Positions 1-5,945 are shown, numbered from the stretch's first letter. The stretch: DNA of 6,497 nucleotides from Gammaproteobacteria bacterium (GCA_013372875.1 JABXIW010000272.1:1-6497), one strand, 5' to 3'. Numbers and translations: made by a program. Notes: a model not told the origin generated them from the sequence alone.

Positions 1-25
1 AAGTATACGGAGAATGTGACTTGCT

Positions 26-289
26 TCAACGCTTTTTATCACGCTCGCTTATGTCTTGATTTAATGTTTGACGGTTTGAGTTTTGAGAATAGTCAGAATG
101 ACTTACCGCCTCTGCACGTTTCACATTCGACAGGTACATACTGGTGTGAATGACACAGGTAAAGAATGCGATAATCGCGACTAAGATTGGAAGGATTCCG
201 AGCGTGTTTTCGAATTTAAGCGCAGCGATAGCCAAAGCGAAAACAACGACAGAGATAAGTGCAATAGCCTTACTTTTGTTGCTTTTCAT
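26..289 (-). CDS. Small two-helix inner-membrane protein, function unknown
   Basis: The 87-residue product is not a family I recognise. It begins with a short lysine-rich stretch (residues 2-7). Two hydrophobic segments follow at about residues 8-24 and 30-54, joined by a very short polar turn (K25, E27, N28). The C-terminal tail (55-87) is hydrophilic and charged, rich in Ser, Asn, Asp, Lys and Arg. Positive residues at both ends fit a hairpin in the inner membrane with both termini in the cytoplasm (inference from the positive-inside rule). The ATG at 287-289 has a good ribosome binding site, AGGCGAG, about six bases upstream. The gene reads in the same direction as pcp but about 180 bases separate them, and the leader between them is structured (see the hairpin at 314-340). 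It could be an assembly or regulatory partner of a larger membrane complex, but nothing in the window shows this. Confidence 0.75.
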   Translation of the reverse strand: MKSNKSKAIALISVVVFALAIAALKFENTLGILPILVAIIAFFTCVIHTSMYLSNVKRAEAVSHSDYSQNSNRQTLNQDISERDKKR

Positions 290-313
290 GATAACTCGCC
301 TTTTTGAGAGTAA

Positions 314-340
314 GCCCCTGACACCTCCTGTGACAAGGGC
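314..340 (-). promoter_or_regulatory. Leader hairpin with GGA in its loop (possible CsrA site)
   Basis: Read on the minus strand, GCCCTTG pairs with CAGGGGC (one G-U pair). After one U-U mismatch, CAC pairs with GTG, leaving a five-base loop AGGAG. The hairpin lies 25-51 bases upstream of the membrane-protein ATG. CsrA is known to prefer GGA in a hairpin loop with an ACA-GGA core, and ACAGGAGG fits this. A second AAGGAG lies at 385-390 and a CGGATT at 364-369, further upstream on the same strand. The perfect Shine-Dalgarno-like AGGAGGTG (322-329) has no start codon at a workable distance, so it does not look like a ribosome site for a missed gene. CsrA binding is inferred. Confidence 0.35.
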
Positions 341-469
341 ACCGAACGAAAGTCATACACCTTCAATCCGACACTCTAATGCTACTCCTTTCGAAGCAAG
401 CAAATTTTGAGCAAGTTAACATTTGGCAGAACATACGCTTAGTAACTTATTAGTTATTTCAGTAGCTTA

Positions 470-1108
470 CTAACAAATTTGTCCACCACTCACCACAACA
501 TCGCTTTCGTGTTCAATGACAACTTGTGCCACCAACTTTAGGCCAGCCACGATCATATCGAGGCTCATTGACGGGTAATTGCCATCCGTCGCTTGTTCTG
601 GCAACAACGGAATATGCACAAATCCATGCCGAATCAATTTGTCCCTCAGATAATGCTGCACTCCATAAAACAGATGGTTGCACACAAACGTCCCCGCGCT
701 ATTAGAAACCTGACAAGGAATACCGCTCTCTTGCAACGTTTGAGCAATACGCTTGATTGGCAAAGATGAAAAATACGCATCCGGGCCATGTTCGATGATG
801 GGTTCATCGATTGGCTGATTGCCACCGTTGTCTGGAATTCGGAAGTCATCCACATTAATTGCGACGCGTTCGGGCGTTATTGCCGCTCTACCAGCGGCCT
901 GACCAACGGTAATAACACAATCTGGTTGATGCGCTTCAATCGCATCAATCACAGCACTGATGGACTCAAAACGCGTCACAGGCACCTGACAAGTAACAAT
1001 GATGCCACCGTCAATACTTGTTTCTTCTAGCCTTTTCACAGCCTCCAACGCCGGATTTATTGCATCACCACCAAACGGTTCAAAACCAGTAATCAAAACC
1101 TTTTTCAT
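470..1108 (-). CDS. pcp: Pyroglutamyl-peptidase I (pyrrolidone-carboxylate peptidase)
   Basis: This cytoplasmic cysteine peptidase of MEROPS family C15 removes N-terminal pyroglutamate from peptides. The product has 212 residues, normal for the family. The N-terminus carries the family signature [10 protein letters not shown] (5-14). The catalytic triad is visible: Glu80 in the GQAAGR...TPERVAIN block, Cys143 in SAGTFVCN, and His165 in GFVHIPLLP. These sit close to Glu81/Cys144/His168 of the Bacillus amyloliquefaciens enzyme. I chose the ATG at 1106-1108 because GAAGG lies five bases upstream. A TTG at 1118-1120 is in frame but would place that ribosome site inside the coding region and add four residues before the conserved MKKVLITGF start. 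The gene stands alone. It is divergent from the 82-residue orphan across about 240 bases, and no clear terminator follows its stop. Its promoter could not be assigned with confidence. Confidence 0.95.
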   Translation of the reverse strand: MKKVLITGFEPFGGDAINPALEAVKRLEETSIDGGIIVTCQVPVTRFESISAVIDAIEAHQPDCVITVGQAAGRAAITPERVAINVDDFRIPDNGGNQPIDEPIIEHGPDAYFSSLPIKRIAQTLQESGIPCQVSNSAGTFVCNHLFYGVQHYLRDKLIRHGFVHIPLLPEQATDGNYPSMSLDMIVAGLKLVAQVVIEHESDVVVSGGQIC

Positions 1109-1278
1109 CGCAACCTTCAAAGAGAAATTGTTTCGCCGATTATTGCATCGCCTCTTTCACTCTCCAACCATAAAGTCAGCTTGCAACCAAGCCACATTGT
1201 TTTGTGTGAATCCACTCTAACCTATGCCCCCCAACAATAAGTGAATCAACGCAGAACCGACCATAACTCAGCGGGAAC

Positions 1279-1314
1279 TTGGTTTCTGTGCCTAACTTAT
1301 GTAGAGTACGCGAC
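1279..1314 (+). promoter_or_regulatory. Putative sigma-70 promoter of the 82-residue gene
   Basis: A -35 like TTGGTT (1279-1284) and a -10 like TAGAGT (1302-1307) are separated by 17 bases. The GC-rich discriminator ACGCGAC follows. The start of transcription would fall near 1314, giving a leader of about 35 bases. The 13 bases from the -10 onward recur exactly at 5971-5983, upstream of the DUF1289 gene. GC-rich discriminators are a known feature of promoters repressed by ppGpp/DksA; that link is inference here. Confidence 0.5.
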
Positions 1315-1349
1315 CACAAAATATCGGCAGTTCAAAGAGATCGAATACC

Positions 1350-1598
1350 ATGAACATTGATAACCACGTCATTGAAAGTCTTGAAGAGTTAGAAGCTTTT
1401 CTACATTTAGTCGAGAGCGGTGCATTAGGTTTGGAAGGGGTAACTGGCGTTGCACTAGCGACAACAAACACTGACGGCCGTCCTTTTATTGCAGTTTTAG
1501 GCGACAAACACCAACTTTTGTTGGGCCGTTGGGTTTCACAACATGTTTACGACAACGGTAAAGACATCGTTAGAAACGGCTCAGCACGTAAACACTGA
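1350..1598 (+). CDS. Hypothetical 82-residue protein
   Basis: I do not recognise this family. The ATG at 1350 has a modest purine-rich site (AAAGAGA) about 11 bases upstream and a plausible promoter at the right distance. A strong terminator lies 33 bases after the stop. Together these support a real single-gene unit. The protein opens with an acidic stretch likely to be helical (about residues 5-24, ESLEELEAFLHLVESG). A glycine- and alanine-rich, probably beta-strand, part follows (25-60), including GVTGVALATTN and GRPFIAVLGDKHQLLLGR. The tail is polar and mildly basic (NGSARKH). There is no signal peptide, membrane segment or cysteine, so it is probably a small soluble cytoplasmic protein. 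The next gene downstream, trpB, is 480 bases away with its own promoter, so the two are probably not co-transcribed. Confidence 0.75.
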   Translation: MNIDNHVIESLEELEAFLHLVESGALGLEGVTGVALATTNTDGRPFIAVLGDKHQLLLGRWVSQHVYDNGKDIVRNGSARKH

Positions 1599-1630
1599 TT
1601 TCTGCGCATCCACGTGTGCTAGAAAGAGAT

Positions 1631-1660
1631 AAGCTTGCTGTTATTTAGCAAGCTTTTTTT
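1631..1660 (+). terminator. Rho-independent terminator of the 82-residue gene
   Basis: A perfect nine-base stem AAGCTTGCT / AGCAAGCTT (1631-1639 with 1647-1655) has a seven-base loop GTTATTT. The T run at 1654-1660 completes it. It lies 33 bases after the stop codon at 1598. Confidence 0.9.
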
Positions 1661-1797
1661 ATAACTAAAGCCCTCTAAATAACTTCAATCCCAAAAACAA
1701 GAAATCTCCGTAACCCATTGTTCAAAAATAAAAAATAAGCTTTTGAGTTAATTCGAGAGTTGTGACATTTCGCTGACATAACATGGCTTGAAATCCC
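1661..1797. other. AT-rich gene-free stretch, no clear element
   Basis: This is the left part of the 480-base gap between the 82-residue gene and trpB. It is A-rich, has no convincing reading frame with a ribosome site, and shows no strong hairpin after the terminator at 1660. It must hold the promoter of the candidate small RNA downstream if that RNA is real. The best guess is a -35 like CTGACA (1773-1778) with a -10 like TAACAT (1798-1803), but the 19-base spacer is long. A second TAACAT lies at 1779-1784. Neither is convincing. Confidence 0.4.
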
Positions 1798-1803
1798 TAA
1801 CAT

Positions 1804-1922
1804 CTGCCAACGGAAGCGAATCTAACTTTCGTTTTCAGACACCATCGCAGAGTACACTTCCTTGTACTCTGTTTGTCCCGAAAGACCCTTGTGACAGCCT
1901 AGAGTCTTTCGGGACCTTTTTT
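1804..1922 (+). ncRNA. Candidate small RNA with three hairpins
   Basis: Three hairpins follow each other closely. The first is GGAAGCGAA (1812-1820) with TTCGTTTTC (1828-1836), nine pairs including two G-U, loop TCTAACT. The second is CAGAGTACA (1848-1856) with TGTACTCTG (1863-1871), nine perfect pairs, loop CTTCCT. The third is the terminator stem at 1875-1915 with a T run to 1922. The only upstream gene already has its own strong terminator at 1660, and the trpB promoter starts downstream of this element. The third hairpin therefore most likely ends a separate transcript. The translated frame through this region (from a TTG at 1788) has no ribosome site and runs through the terminator, so a protein is unlikely. 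I do not recognise it as Qrr, Spot 42, RyhB or CyaR. The 5' end is a guess. It could instead be a processed or read-through fragment from the upstream gene. Confidence 0.5.
1875..1922 (+). terminator. Strong Rho-independent terminator of the candidate small RNA
   Basis: A perfect 12-base stem GTCCCGAAAGAC (1875-1886) / GTCTTTCGGGAC (1904-1915) has a 17-base loop. The T run is at 1917-1922. On the opposite strand no T run follows, so it acts only for plus-strand transcripts. Confidence 0.9.
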
Positions 1923-1946
1923 GTTCCTCTTACTCACATTTTCCTC

Positions 1947-1983
1947 CAGACAAGATCAATATCGTACTATTTAACTAGTTCAT
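1947..1983 (+). promoter_or_regulatory. trpB promoter overlapped by the TrpR operator
   Basis: The -10 is TTAACT (1971-1976), the same hexamer as the E. coli trp promoter. A -35 like CAGACA (1947-1952) lies 18 bases upstream. The -10 is embedded in the TrpR operator, so repressor and RNA polymerase would compete for the same DNA. The predicted transcript starts near 1983, giving a leader of about 95 bases. No run of Trp codons is found in that leader. Confidence 0.6.
1963..1982 (+). promoter_or_regulatory. TrpR operator (trp box)
   Basis: The 20 bases beginning CGTACTATTTAAC and ending TAGTTCA match the E. coli trp operator, read in its reverse orientation, at about 18 of 20 positions (comparison with the remembered E. 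coli sequence). The two nine-base arms around the central TTAA (1964-1972 and 1973-1981) agree at seven of nine positions, with ACTA and CTAG cores. TrpR bound to L-tryptophan represses from such sites. Position over the -10 and immediately upstream of a tryptophan synthase gene make the call strong. Confidence 0.85.
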
Positions 1984-2066
1984 GATAGCAGCATCACGAT
2001 TTAAGCAACTGATCACACAACCTATTTGTGAATTTGGGTATAAAAGTATCAATACTCTCATTTACT

Positions 2067-2070
2067 AGGA
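2067..2070 (+). promoter_or_regulatory. Ribosome binding site of trpB
   Basis: AGGA lies eight bases upstream of the ATG at 2079 and fixes this as the start; no other start in frame nearby has such a site. Confidence 0.75.
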
Positions 2071-2078
2071 CGTAACTA

Positions 2079-3302
2079 ATGAAAAATTCTTTCGACCACA
2101 ACATGCCCAACAATGAAGGATATTTTGGCGAATATGGTGGCAGCTTTGTTCCGCCAGAGCTTGAGCAAATCATGCGAGACATTAACGCCGCTTACGAAGA
2201 ATGTTGCCAAGATCCAGAGTTCAAAGACGAGTTAGCTCGCCTTTATAAACACTTTGTCGGTCGACCTAGCCCTATTTTTCATGCCGCGAATCTATCTAAG
2301 AAATACGGTGCCGACATTTATCTAAAGCGAGAAGACTTGAACCATACTGGCGCTCACAAAATTAACCATTGTTTAGGTGAAGCCATCCTTGCGAAGAAAA
2401 TGGGCAAAAAGAAACTGATTGCGGAAACTGGTGCTGGCCAGCATGGCGTGGCATTGGCGACTGCTGCCGCTTTGGTTGGCTTAGAATGTGACATTTACAT
2501 GGGCGAAGTCGATATCGCCAAAGAGCATCCGAACGTTGTTCGTATGAGAATCCTTGGTGCTAACGTGATTCCTGCCACGCACGGACGTAAAACGCTGAAA
2601 GAAGCCGTTGATGCTGCCTTTGAAGCGTACCTAAAAGATCCAGAAATTCAGCTTTATGCCATTGGTTCCGTGGTTGGCCCTCACCCATTCCCTAAAATGG
2701 TTCGCGATTTCCAATCCATCATCGGGAACGAAGCGCGAGTTCAGTTCAAAGAGATGACGGGCAAATTACCGAACAATCTTGTCGCGTGTGTGGGTGGCGG
2801 CTCAAATGCCATGGGGTTGTTTAGCGCATTTTTAGAAGATGAAAACGTCGCGATCCATGGCGTCGAGCCTGCTGGACGATCTTTGGACAAAGTGGGTGAA
2901 CACGCAGCCACCCTAACGCTTGGCGAGCCAGGCATCATGCACGGGTTTAAGTCTTACATGCTTAAAGATGAACAAGGCGAACCACAAGAGGTACACTCCG
3001 TCGCCAGTGGCTTGGATTACCCATCGGTAGGCCCACAGCACAGTTATTTAAAAGACATCGGACGCGTGAACTATGGTTCAATCAACGATGACGAAGCGAT
3101 AGACGCCTTCTTTGAGTTGTCTCGTGAAGAAGGGATTATTCCTGCTATCGAATCTTCCCACGCAGTCGCATACGCAATCAAACTGGCACAACAAGGTGAA
3201 TCAGGTTCGATTCTTGTCAACCTTTCAGGTCGAGGCGACAAAGACATCGATTTTGTGGTTGAAAACTACGGAGCAAAATACGGTATTGAGTCGCTTATCT
3301 AA
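2079..3302 (+). CDS. trpB: Stand-alone tryptophan synthase beta chain
   Basis: This PLP-dependent cytoplasmic enzyme condenses indole with L-serine to give L-tryptophan, normally in an alpha2beta2 complex with TrpA. At 407 residues it is the usual beta-chain length. The N-terminal [15 protein letters not shown] (14-28) is typical. The PLP lysine is Lys94 in HTGAHKIN, the catalytic Glu is Glu116 in ETGAGQHG, and the phosphate loop is GGGSNA (239-244). Asp313 lies in [13 protein letters not shown] and Ser383 in NLSGRGDKD. All key residues are kept, so it should be active. GAGQHG (not GAGQWG) marks it as TrpB1-like rather than TrpB2. The flanks HTGAHKINH and [15 protein letters not shown] differ from the HGGAHKTNQ type usual in enterobacterial and vibrio trp operons, and look more like copies from Gram-positive or alphaproteobacterial lineages. 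No trpA, trpC or trpF is adjacent, and terminators flank the unit. It is probably an extra copy for indole salvage under TrpR control; the main operon must lie elsewhere. Confidence 0.95.
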   Translation: MKNSFDHNMPNNEGYFGEYGGSFVPPELEQIMRDINAAYEECCQDPEFKDELARLYKHFVGRPSPIFHAANLSKKYGADIYLKREDLNHTGAHKINHCLGEAILAKKMGKKKLIAETGAGQHGVALATAAALVGLECDIYMGEVDIAKEHPNVVRMRILGANVIPATHGRKTLKEAVDAAFEAYLKDPEIQLYAIGSVVGPHPFPKMVRDFQSIIGNEARVQFKEMTGKLPNNLVACVGGGSNAMGLFSAFLEDENVAIHGVEPAGRSLDKVGEHAATLTLGEPGIMHGFKSYMLKDEQGEPQEVHSVASGLDYPSVGPQHSYLKDIGRVNYGSINDDEAIDAFFELSREEGIIPAIESSHAVAYAIKLAQQGESGSILVNLSGRGDKDIDFVVENYGAKYGIESLI

Positions 3303-3356
3303 CTGGCAGCCACTGAGCTGAGTTACGTTTAATCGCAATGCGCAGACAAAAGCAAC

Positions 3357-3387
3357 GCCACCTAAAACAAGGTGGCTTTGTAGTTTT
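3357..3387 (+). terminator. Rho-independent terminator of trpB
   Basis: A six-base GC-rich stem GCCACC (3357-3362) / GGTGGC (3371-3376) has an eight-base loop TAAAACAA. The broken T tract TTTGTAGTTTT follows. Beyond a C-T mismatch the stem can extend by A-T pairs. It lies 55 bases after the trpB stop. Confidence 0.75.
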
Positions 3388-3495
3388 CTCTCAATTTACT
3401 TTTGCTTTAGTGATTTAAATACGTTGCCTAGGCCTTCTGGCGTTTCTATTCAAACCATCGCCGCCTAACTATAGATATCTCTGTAATGTATACTT

Positions 3496-3510
3496 TGCTA
3501 AACTCCGCCC
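3496..3510 (+). promoter_or_regulatory. Putative promoter -10 of the VF530 gene
   Basis: The extended -10 motif TGC-TAAACT (3496-3504) is followed by the GC-rich CCGCCC. An overlapping TATACT at 3489-3494 is an alternative -10. No good -35 is seen for either. Both place the transcript start just before or at the first ATG (3515), which favours the downstream ATG with a ribosome site. Confidence 0.35.
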
Positions 3511-3532
3511 TTTGATGAGTAAGGCCCCTAAA

Positions 3533-3946
3533 ATGATGACTGACGAAGAAAGAATCGAACTGCAACAAAACAACCCACTGCATGGGTTAAAGCTAGAGAC
3601 TATGTTGCAAGAGTTGGTAGATTTTTATGGCTGGGACATTCTAGATACAGCCATGCGTTTTAATTGCTTTAATACCAAGCCTTCGATTGCAAGTAGCGTG
3701 AAGTATTTAAAGAAAACTGAATGGGCGAGAGAAAAATTAGAAAACTTTTACCTTTATCGCTTTAAGCGCATGCCACGCGCGAGTGAAGAAGAATACAATT
3801 TGCCACCAAGAGCCCGTACTTTCCCTCACGGTCTTGAGCCTAAAGAGCCAATGCCGCTAACCGTTGATTCTATTCTCAATTCACAAGCGAAAGCAGCATC
3901 CTCATTTAAAAAACGCTCATCTCGTGGCCGTCCGACACGTCGCTAG
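3533..3946 (+). CDS. VF530-family (DUF2132) DNA-binding protein with basic tail
   Basis: The core NNPLHGLKLETMLQEL...GWDIL...FNCFNTKPSIASSVKYLKKTEWAREKLENFYL (residues 13-74) is the VF530 domain, named after a Vibrio fischeri protein whose solution structure suggested nucleic acid binding. Family members are often little longer than this domain. Here about 60 extra residues follow: a proline- and charge-rich linker (79-110) and a basic end KKRSSRGRPTRR (126-137) holding an AT-hook-like RGRP core. I chose the ATG at 3533 because AAGG (3521-3524) lies eight bases upstream. An ATG at 3515 is in frame (adding six residues, MSKAPK) but has no ribosome site and almost no leader. The gene is a single unit, convergent with the DEAD-box helicase. 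It probably binds DNA in the nucleoid; its cellular role is not known to me. Confidence 0.85.
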   Translation: MMTDEERIELQQNNPLHGLKLETMLQELVDFYGWDILDTAMRFNCFNTKPSIASSVKYLKKTEWAREKLENFYLYRFKRMPRASEEEYNLPPRARTFPHGLEPKEPMPLTVDSILNSQAKAASSFKKRSSRGRPTRR

Positions 3947-3967
3947 TATACTTCCTTGGAAAACAAT

Positions 3968-4000
3968 TAGAGCCCTACTGACAGATCCAGTAAGGCTCTA
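3968..4000. terminator. Hairpin between convergent genes, likely two-way terminator
   Basis: AGAGCCCTACTG (3969-3980) pairs with CAGTAAGGCTCT (3988-3999), eleven of twelve positions, with a seven-base loop. A closing T-A pair extends it. The T content after it is modest on both sides (ATTGTT on plus, AATTGTTTT on minus). It lies 22 bases after the VF530 stop and about 100 bases after the helicase stop, so it could serve both. The rest of the gap to 4098 shows nothing clear. Confidence 0.65.
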
Positions 4001-4098
4001 CTATTGTTCCTTAAAAGGGTTAACGGCGGCGAGTGGCCAACTGGTTCATCTCCGCCCAAGAAACTCTCGTAATTCGACTAACTTGTAGATTACGTCTT

Positions 4099-5349
4099 CT
4101 ACTGATTACGCTTTTTCTTCTTTTTACCCGTTCCTGCTGGCTTTGCACGCGGCTTCATCGGTAAAAAGTAGGCTTCACTTTGGTCATCTTCCACTTCAAA
4201 GCCTTCTACCTGCTCGCGTTCAAGCTGGAACTTATTTTTCTTTTCTATCACTTTAAAGTGGTGGTAGTCATCGTAATCGATAAGAGATAGACCTAGACCC
4301 ACTTCCCCCGCACGGCCACTGCGTCCAATGCGATGCATATAATCGGCAGGACTACGCGGAAGATCGAAGTTAATCACCACTGGCAATTTTTCAATATCGA
4401 GACCGCGCGCTGCGATATCGGTAGCAATCAGTACTTGAATCTCACCAGACTTAAAGCCATCAAGAACGCGAGTACGAGCGCCTTGCCCTTTATCGCCATG
4501 AAAAACTTCGGCAGTGATGCCGCGTTTTGACAGTTTCTGAGCTAGGTGGTTACAGGCATTCTTAGCGTTCACAAAAATTAAAGTCTGGCGCCATTGATGC
4601 TGTTTGATTAGATGTGCGAGTACCGCCGTCTTTTCACCTTTATTGACACTAAACACGCGCTGCACCAAAGTGCTGGCTTCTGCACTCTGTAACTGAACTT
4701 CAACAGGATCGTTAAGTAAGTGCTGAGCCAACGTCGTGACTTTCTCAGGGAAAGTAGCAGAAAATAGCAGTGTCTGTTTCTTCTCTGGCAGTAAGGCAAG
4801 AATCTTATTGAGCTCTTCGGTAAATCCTAAACTCAACATACGGTCGGCTTCATCGAGCACGAGCGTTTTTACTTGGTCTAACTTAATCGCATTACTCGAT
4901 ACCAGATCAAGTAGTCGTCCCGGCGTTGCAACAATGATGTCACAGCCGCCACGTAGCGCCAGCATTTGCGGGTTCACGGATACTCCACCAAATACGGCAA
5001 CCGTTTTGATCTTATCTCTAAGATGGTATGAGTAAGATTTAACGTTGTAAGCCACCTGCGACGCCAGCTCACGAGTAGGAACCAAAATCAGATGAGAAAC
5101 GAAGTTACCACGACGATCATTTGATTCACCTTGCTGAAGAATTTTCTGCAGAATTGGCAGCGAGAAAGCGGCGGTTTTACCTGAGCCCGTATTGGCTCCG
5201 CCTATCATATCCCTGCCATCAAGCACATGAGGAATAGCATGAGATTGAATAGGTGTTGGTTGGTTATATTCTAACGCTTCTAGTCGCTCGACTAAGGTTG
5301 GAATCAGGCCAAGATCGGCAAATGTCGCTTGCTGTGTTTTATCTGTCAT
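4099..5349 (-). CDS. DEAD-box ATP-dependent RNA helicase, RhlE/SrmB-like
   Basis: This RNA helicase unwinds short RNA duplexes using ATP, typically in ribosome assembly or RNA decay. All core motifs are visible: Q motif (F10, PTPIQ 31-35), Walker A ANTGSGKT (52-59), PTRELA (91-96), GG (121-122), TPGR (142-145), DEAD (166-169), SAT (197-199), IFVNAK (258-263), ATDIAARGLDIE (309-320) and HRIGRSGRAG (339-348). The product has 416 residues with a short acidic segment (about 380-391) and then a lysine-rich end KKKKKKRNQ (409-416) that may bind RNA. The Walker A second residue is Asn where most DEAD-box proteins have Gln (AQTGSGKT); the TGSGKT core is intact. The ATG at 5349 has no clear Shine-Dalgarno. 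Upstream about 190 bases separate it from the DUF3820 terminator, so it has its own promoter; a -10 like TAAGAT (5386-5391, minus) is possible but no -35 is clear. Vibrios carry several paralogs, so no symbol is given. Confidence 0.93.
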   Translation of the reverse strand: MTDKTQQATFADLGLIPTLVERLEALEYNQPTPIQSHAIPHVLDGRDMIGGANTGSGKTAAFSLPILQKILQQGESNDRRGNFVSHLILVPTRELASQVAYNVKSYSYHLRDKIKTVAVFGGVSVNPQMLALRGGCDIIVATPGRLLDLVSSNAIKLDQVKTLVLDEADRMLSLGFTEELNKILALLPEKKQTLLFSATFPEKVTTLAQHLLNDPVEVQLQSAEASTLVQRVFSVNKGEKTAVLAHLIKQHQWRQTLIFVNAKNACNHLAQKLSKRGITAEVFHGDKGQGARTRVLDGFKSGEIQVLIATDIAARGLDIEKLPVVINFDLPRSPADYMHRIGRSGRAGEVGLGLSLIDYDDYHHFKVIEKKNKFQLEREQVEGFEVEDDQSEAYFLPMKPRAKPAGTGKKKKKRNQ

Positions 5350-5540
5350 TACGATGAGAGGCTCAGTACTGGGTAAAGGCCGAGTATCTTATGCTATTTA
5401 GCACGAGGATGTTAGCGATAATGCGCGAAACAGAGGTGGTTTGGAGCAGCGCTATAAAGGTCAGGAATGCTCTTTGCCTAATATTCGTGAATCCCCTCAT
5501 GATAAACAACCATTTATGGGGCCAGTGGTAATTCACTTTA

Positions 5541-5571
5541 AAGAAAAAAGAGTCAGGCAGTCTGACTCTTT
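5541..5571 (-). terminator. Rho-independent terminator of the DUF3820 gene
   Basis: On the minus strand AAAGAGTCAG / CTGACTCTTT form a perfect ten-base stem (5547-5556 with 5562-5571) with a five-base loop. The T tract (A run 5544-5549 on plus) follows. It lies about 48 bases after the stop codon at 5619-5621 and separates this gene from the helicase downstream. Confidence 0.9.
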
Positions 5572-5618
5572 AGAAGTAAAACACACTGTATCGTGGGAAA
5601 TAGGGTTACAGAGGCAGG

Positions 5619-5834
5619 TTACATCCTTTTTAAAGGTTTCACGACGCTGTCTAGCCCTTCAATTTTTAACGCTAAACACAGCTTTAATAGGTCACCTAAC
5701 TCGCCGCTCGGCCAGCCTTTTTTATCGAACCACAGCAAATATTCCTCAGGTAAATCAATAAGTACTCTGCCTGCATATTTGCCAAATGGCATTTGCATTC
5801 TTGCCAGTTTAATCAGGTTTTCTTTTTCTAACAT
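5619..5834 (-). CDS. DUF3820 family small protein
   Basis: The 71-residue product carries the DUF3820 pattern: MPFGKYAGRVLIDLPEEYL (15-33) followed by WFDKKGWPSGELGDLL (35-50) and a short C-terminal helix. The family is small, soluble and widespread in gammaproteobacteria. Its PFGKYKG-like core is also found in some exonuclease-associated proteins, which hints at a nucleic-acid link, but no function is established that I know of. I chose the ATG at 5832-5834 because conserved sequence starts right there. The frame stays open upstream to a GTG at 5889-5891, which would add 19 residues (with WWY and two Cys) that do not look like the family. No Shine-Dalgarno is clear at the ATG. The gene is divergent from the DUF1289 gene across 173 bases and has its own terminator. 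Confidence 0.85.
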   Translation of the reverse strand: MLEKENLIKLARMQMPFGKYAGRVLIDLPEEYLLWFDKKGWPSGELGDLLKLCLALKIEGLDSVVKPLKRM

Positions 5835-5945
5835 AAATGAAGCGCGGTTAAGACATCTCACGCAAGAGTACCACCAGCGGTGCTCCCTCACCAGTTACAG
5901 GACCAAATAAGGCAAGAAGCTCAAAGATCGTTAGGGCGGTTTATT

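Noticed and set aside
354..356. Minus-strand ATG of a small cysteine-containing frame overlapping the start of the membrane-protein gene
   Set aside because: It has no ribosome site and ends a few codons inside the downstream gene in another frame; a translated leader cannot be excluded but nothing supports it.
150..410. Open frame of 86 codons on the plus strand opposite the membrane-protein gene
   Set aside because: It is antisense to the better-supported gene, has no ribosome site, and its composition looks like a shadow frame.
439..473. TTAGTAA / TTACTAA inverted repeat after pcp, possible terminator
   Set aside because: The seven-base stem is purely AT-rich apart from one pair, the loop is 21 bases, and no T run follows on the minus strand.
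1761..1776. TGTGA half site as a CRP box for the candidate small RNA
   Set aside because: Only the left half matches; the right half (GCTGA) agrees with TCACA at just two positions.
1788..1985. Open frame of 65 codons upstream of trpB, a possible leader peptide
   Set aside because: It starts at a TTG without a ribosome site, runs straight through the strong terminator at 1875-1922, and has no Trp codons, so it is neither a convincing gene nor a trp attenuator peptide.
2013..2033. TCACACAA...TTGTGA dyad in the trpB leader, like a CRP site
   Set aside because: The half sites are in the wrong order for CRP (which needs TGTGA first, then TCACA six bases later). It is at best a small weak hairpin.
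1982..2068. Open frame of 28 codons between the TrpR operator and trpB
   Set aside because: Its ATG lies at the predicted transcript start with no ribosome site, and it has no tryptophan codons. There is no terminator/antiterminator pair in this leader either.
3512..3517. TTG at 3512 and ATG at 3515 as starts of the VF530 gene
   Set aside because: Neither has a Shine-Dalgarno, and the predicted transcript starts at or just before them; the ATG at 3533 has AAGG at a proper distance. The ATG at 3515 remains possible.
5441..5910. Two overlapping plus-strand open frames opposite DUF3820 and its terminator
   Set aside because: They cross the minus-strand terminator hairpin, lie antisense to the recognised DUF3820 gene, and lack ribosome sites or family motifs.
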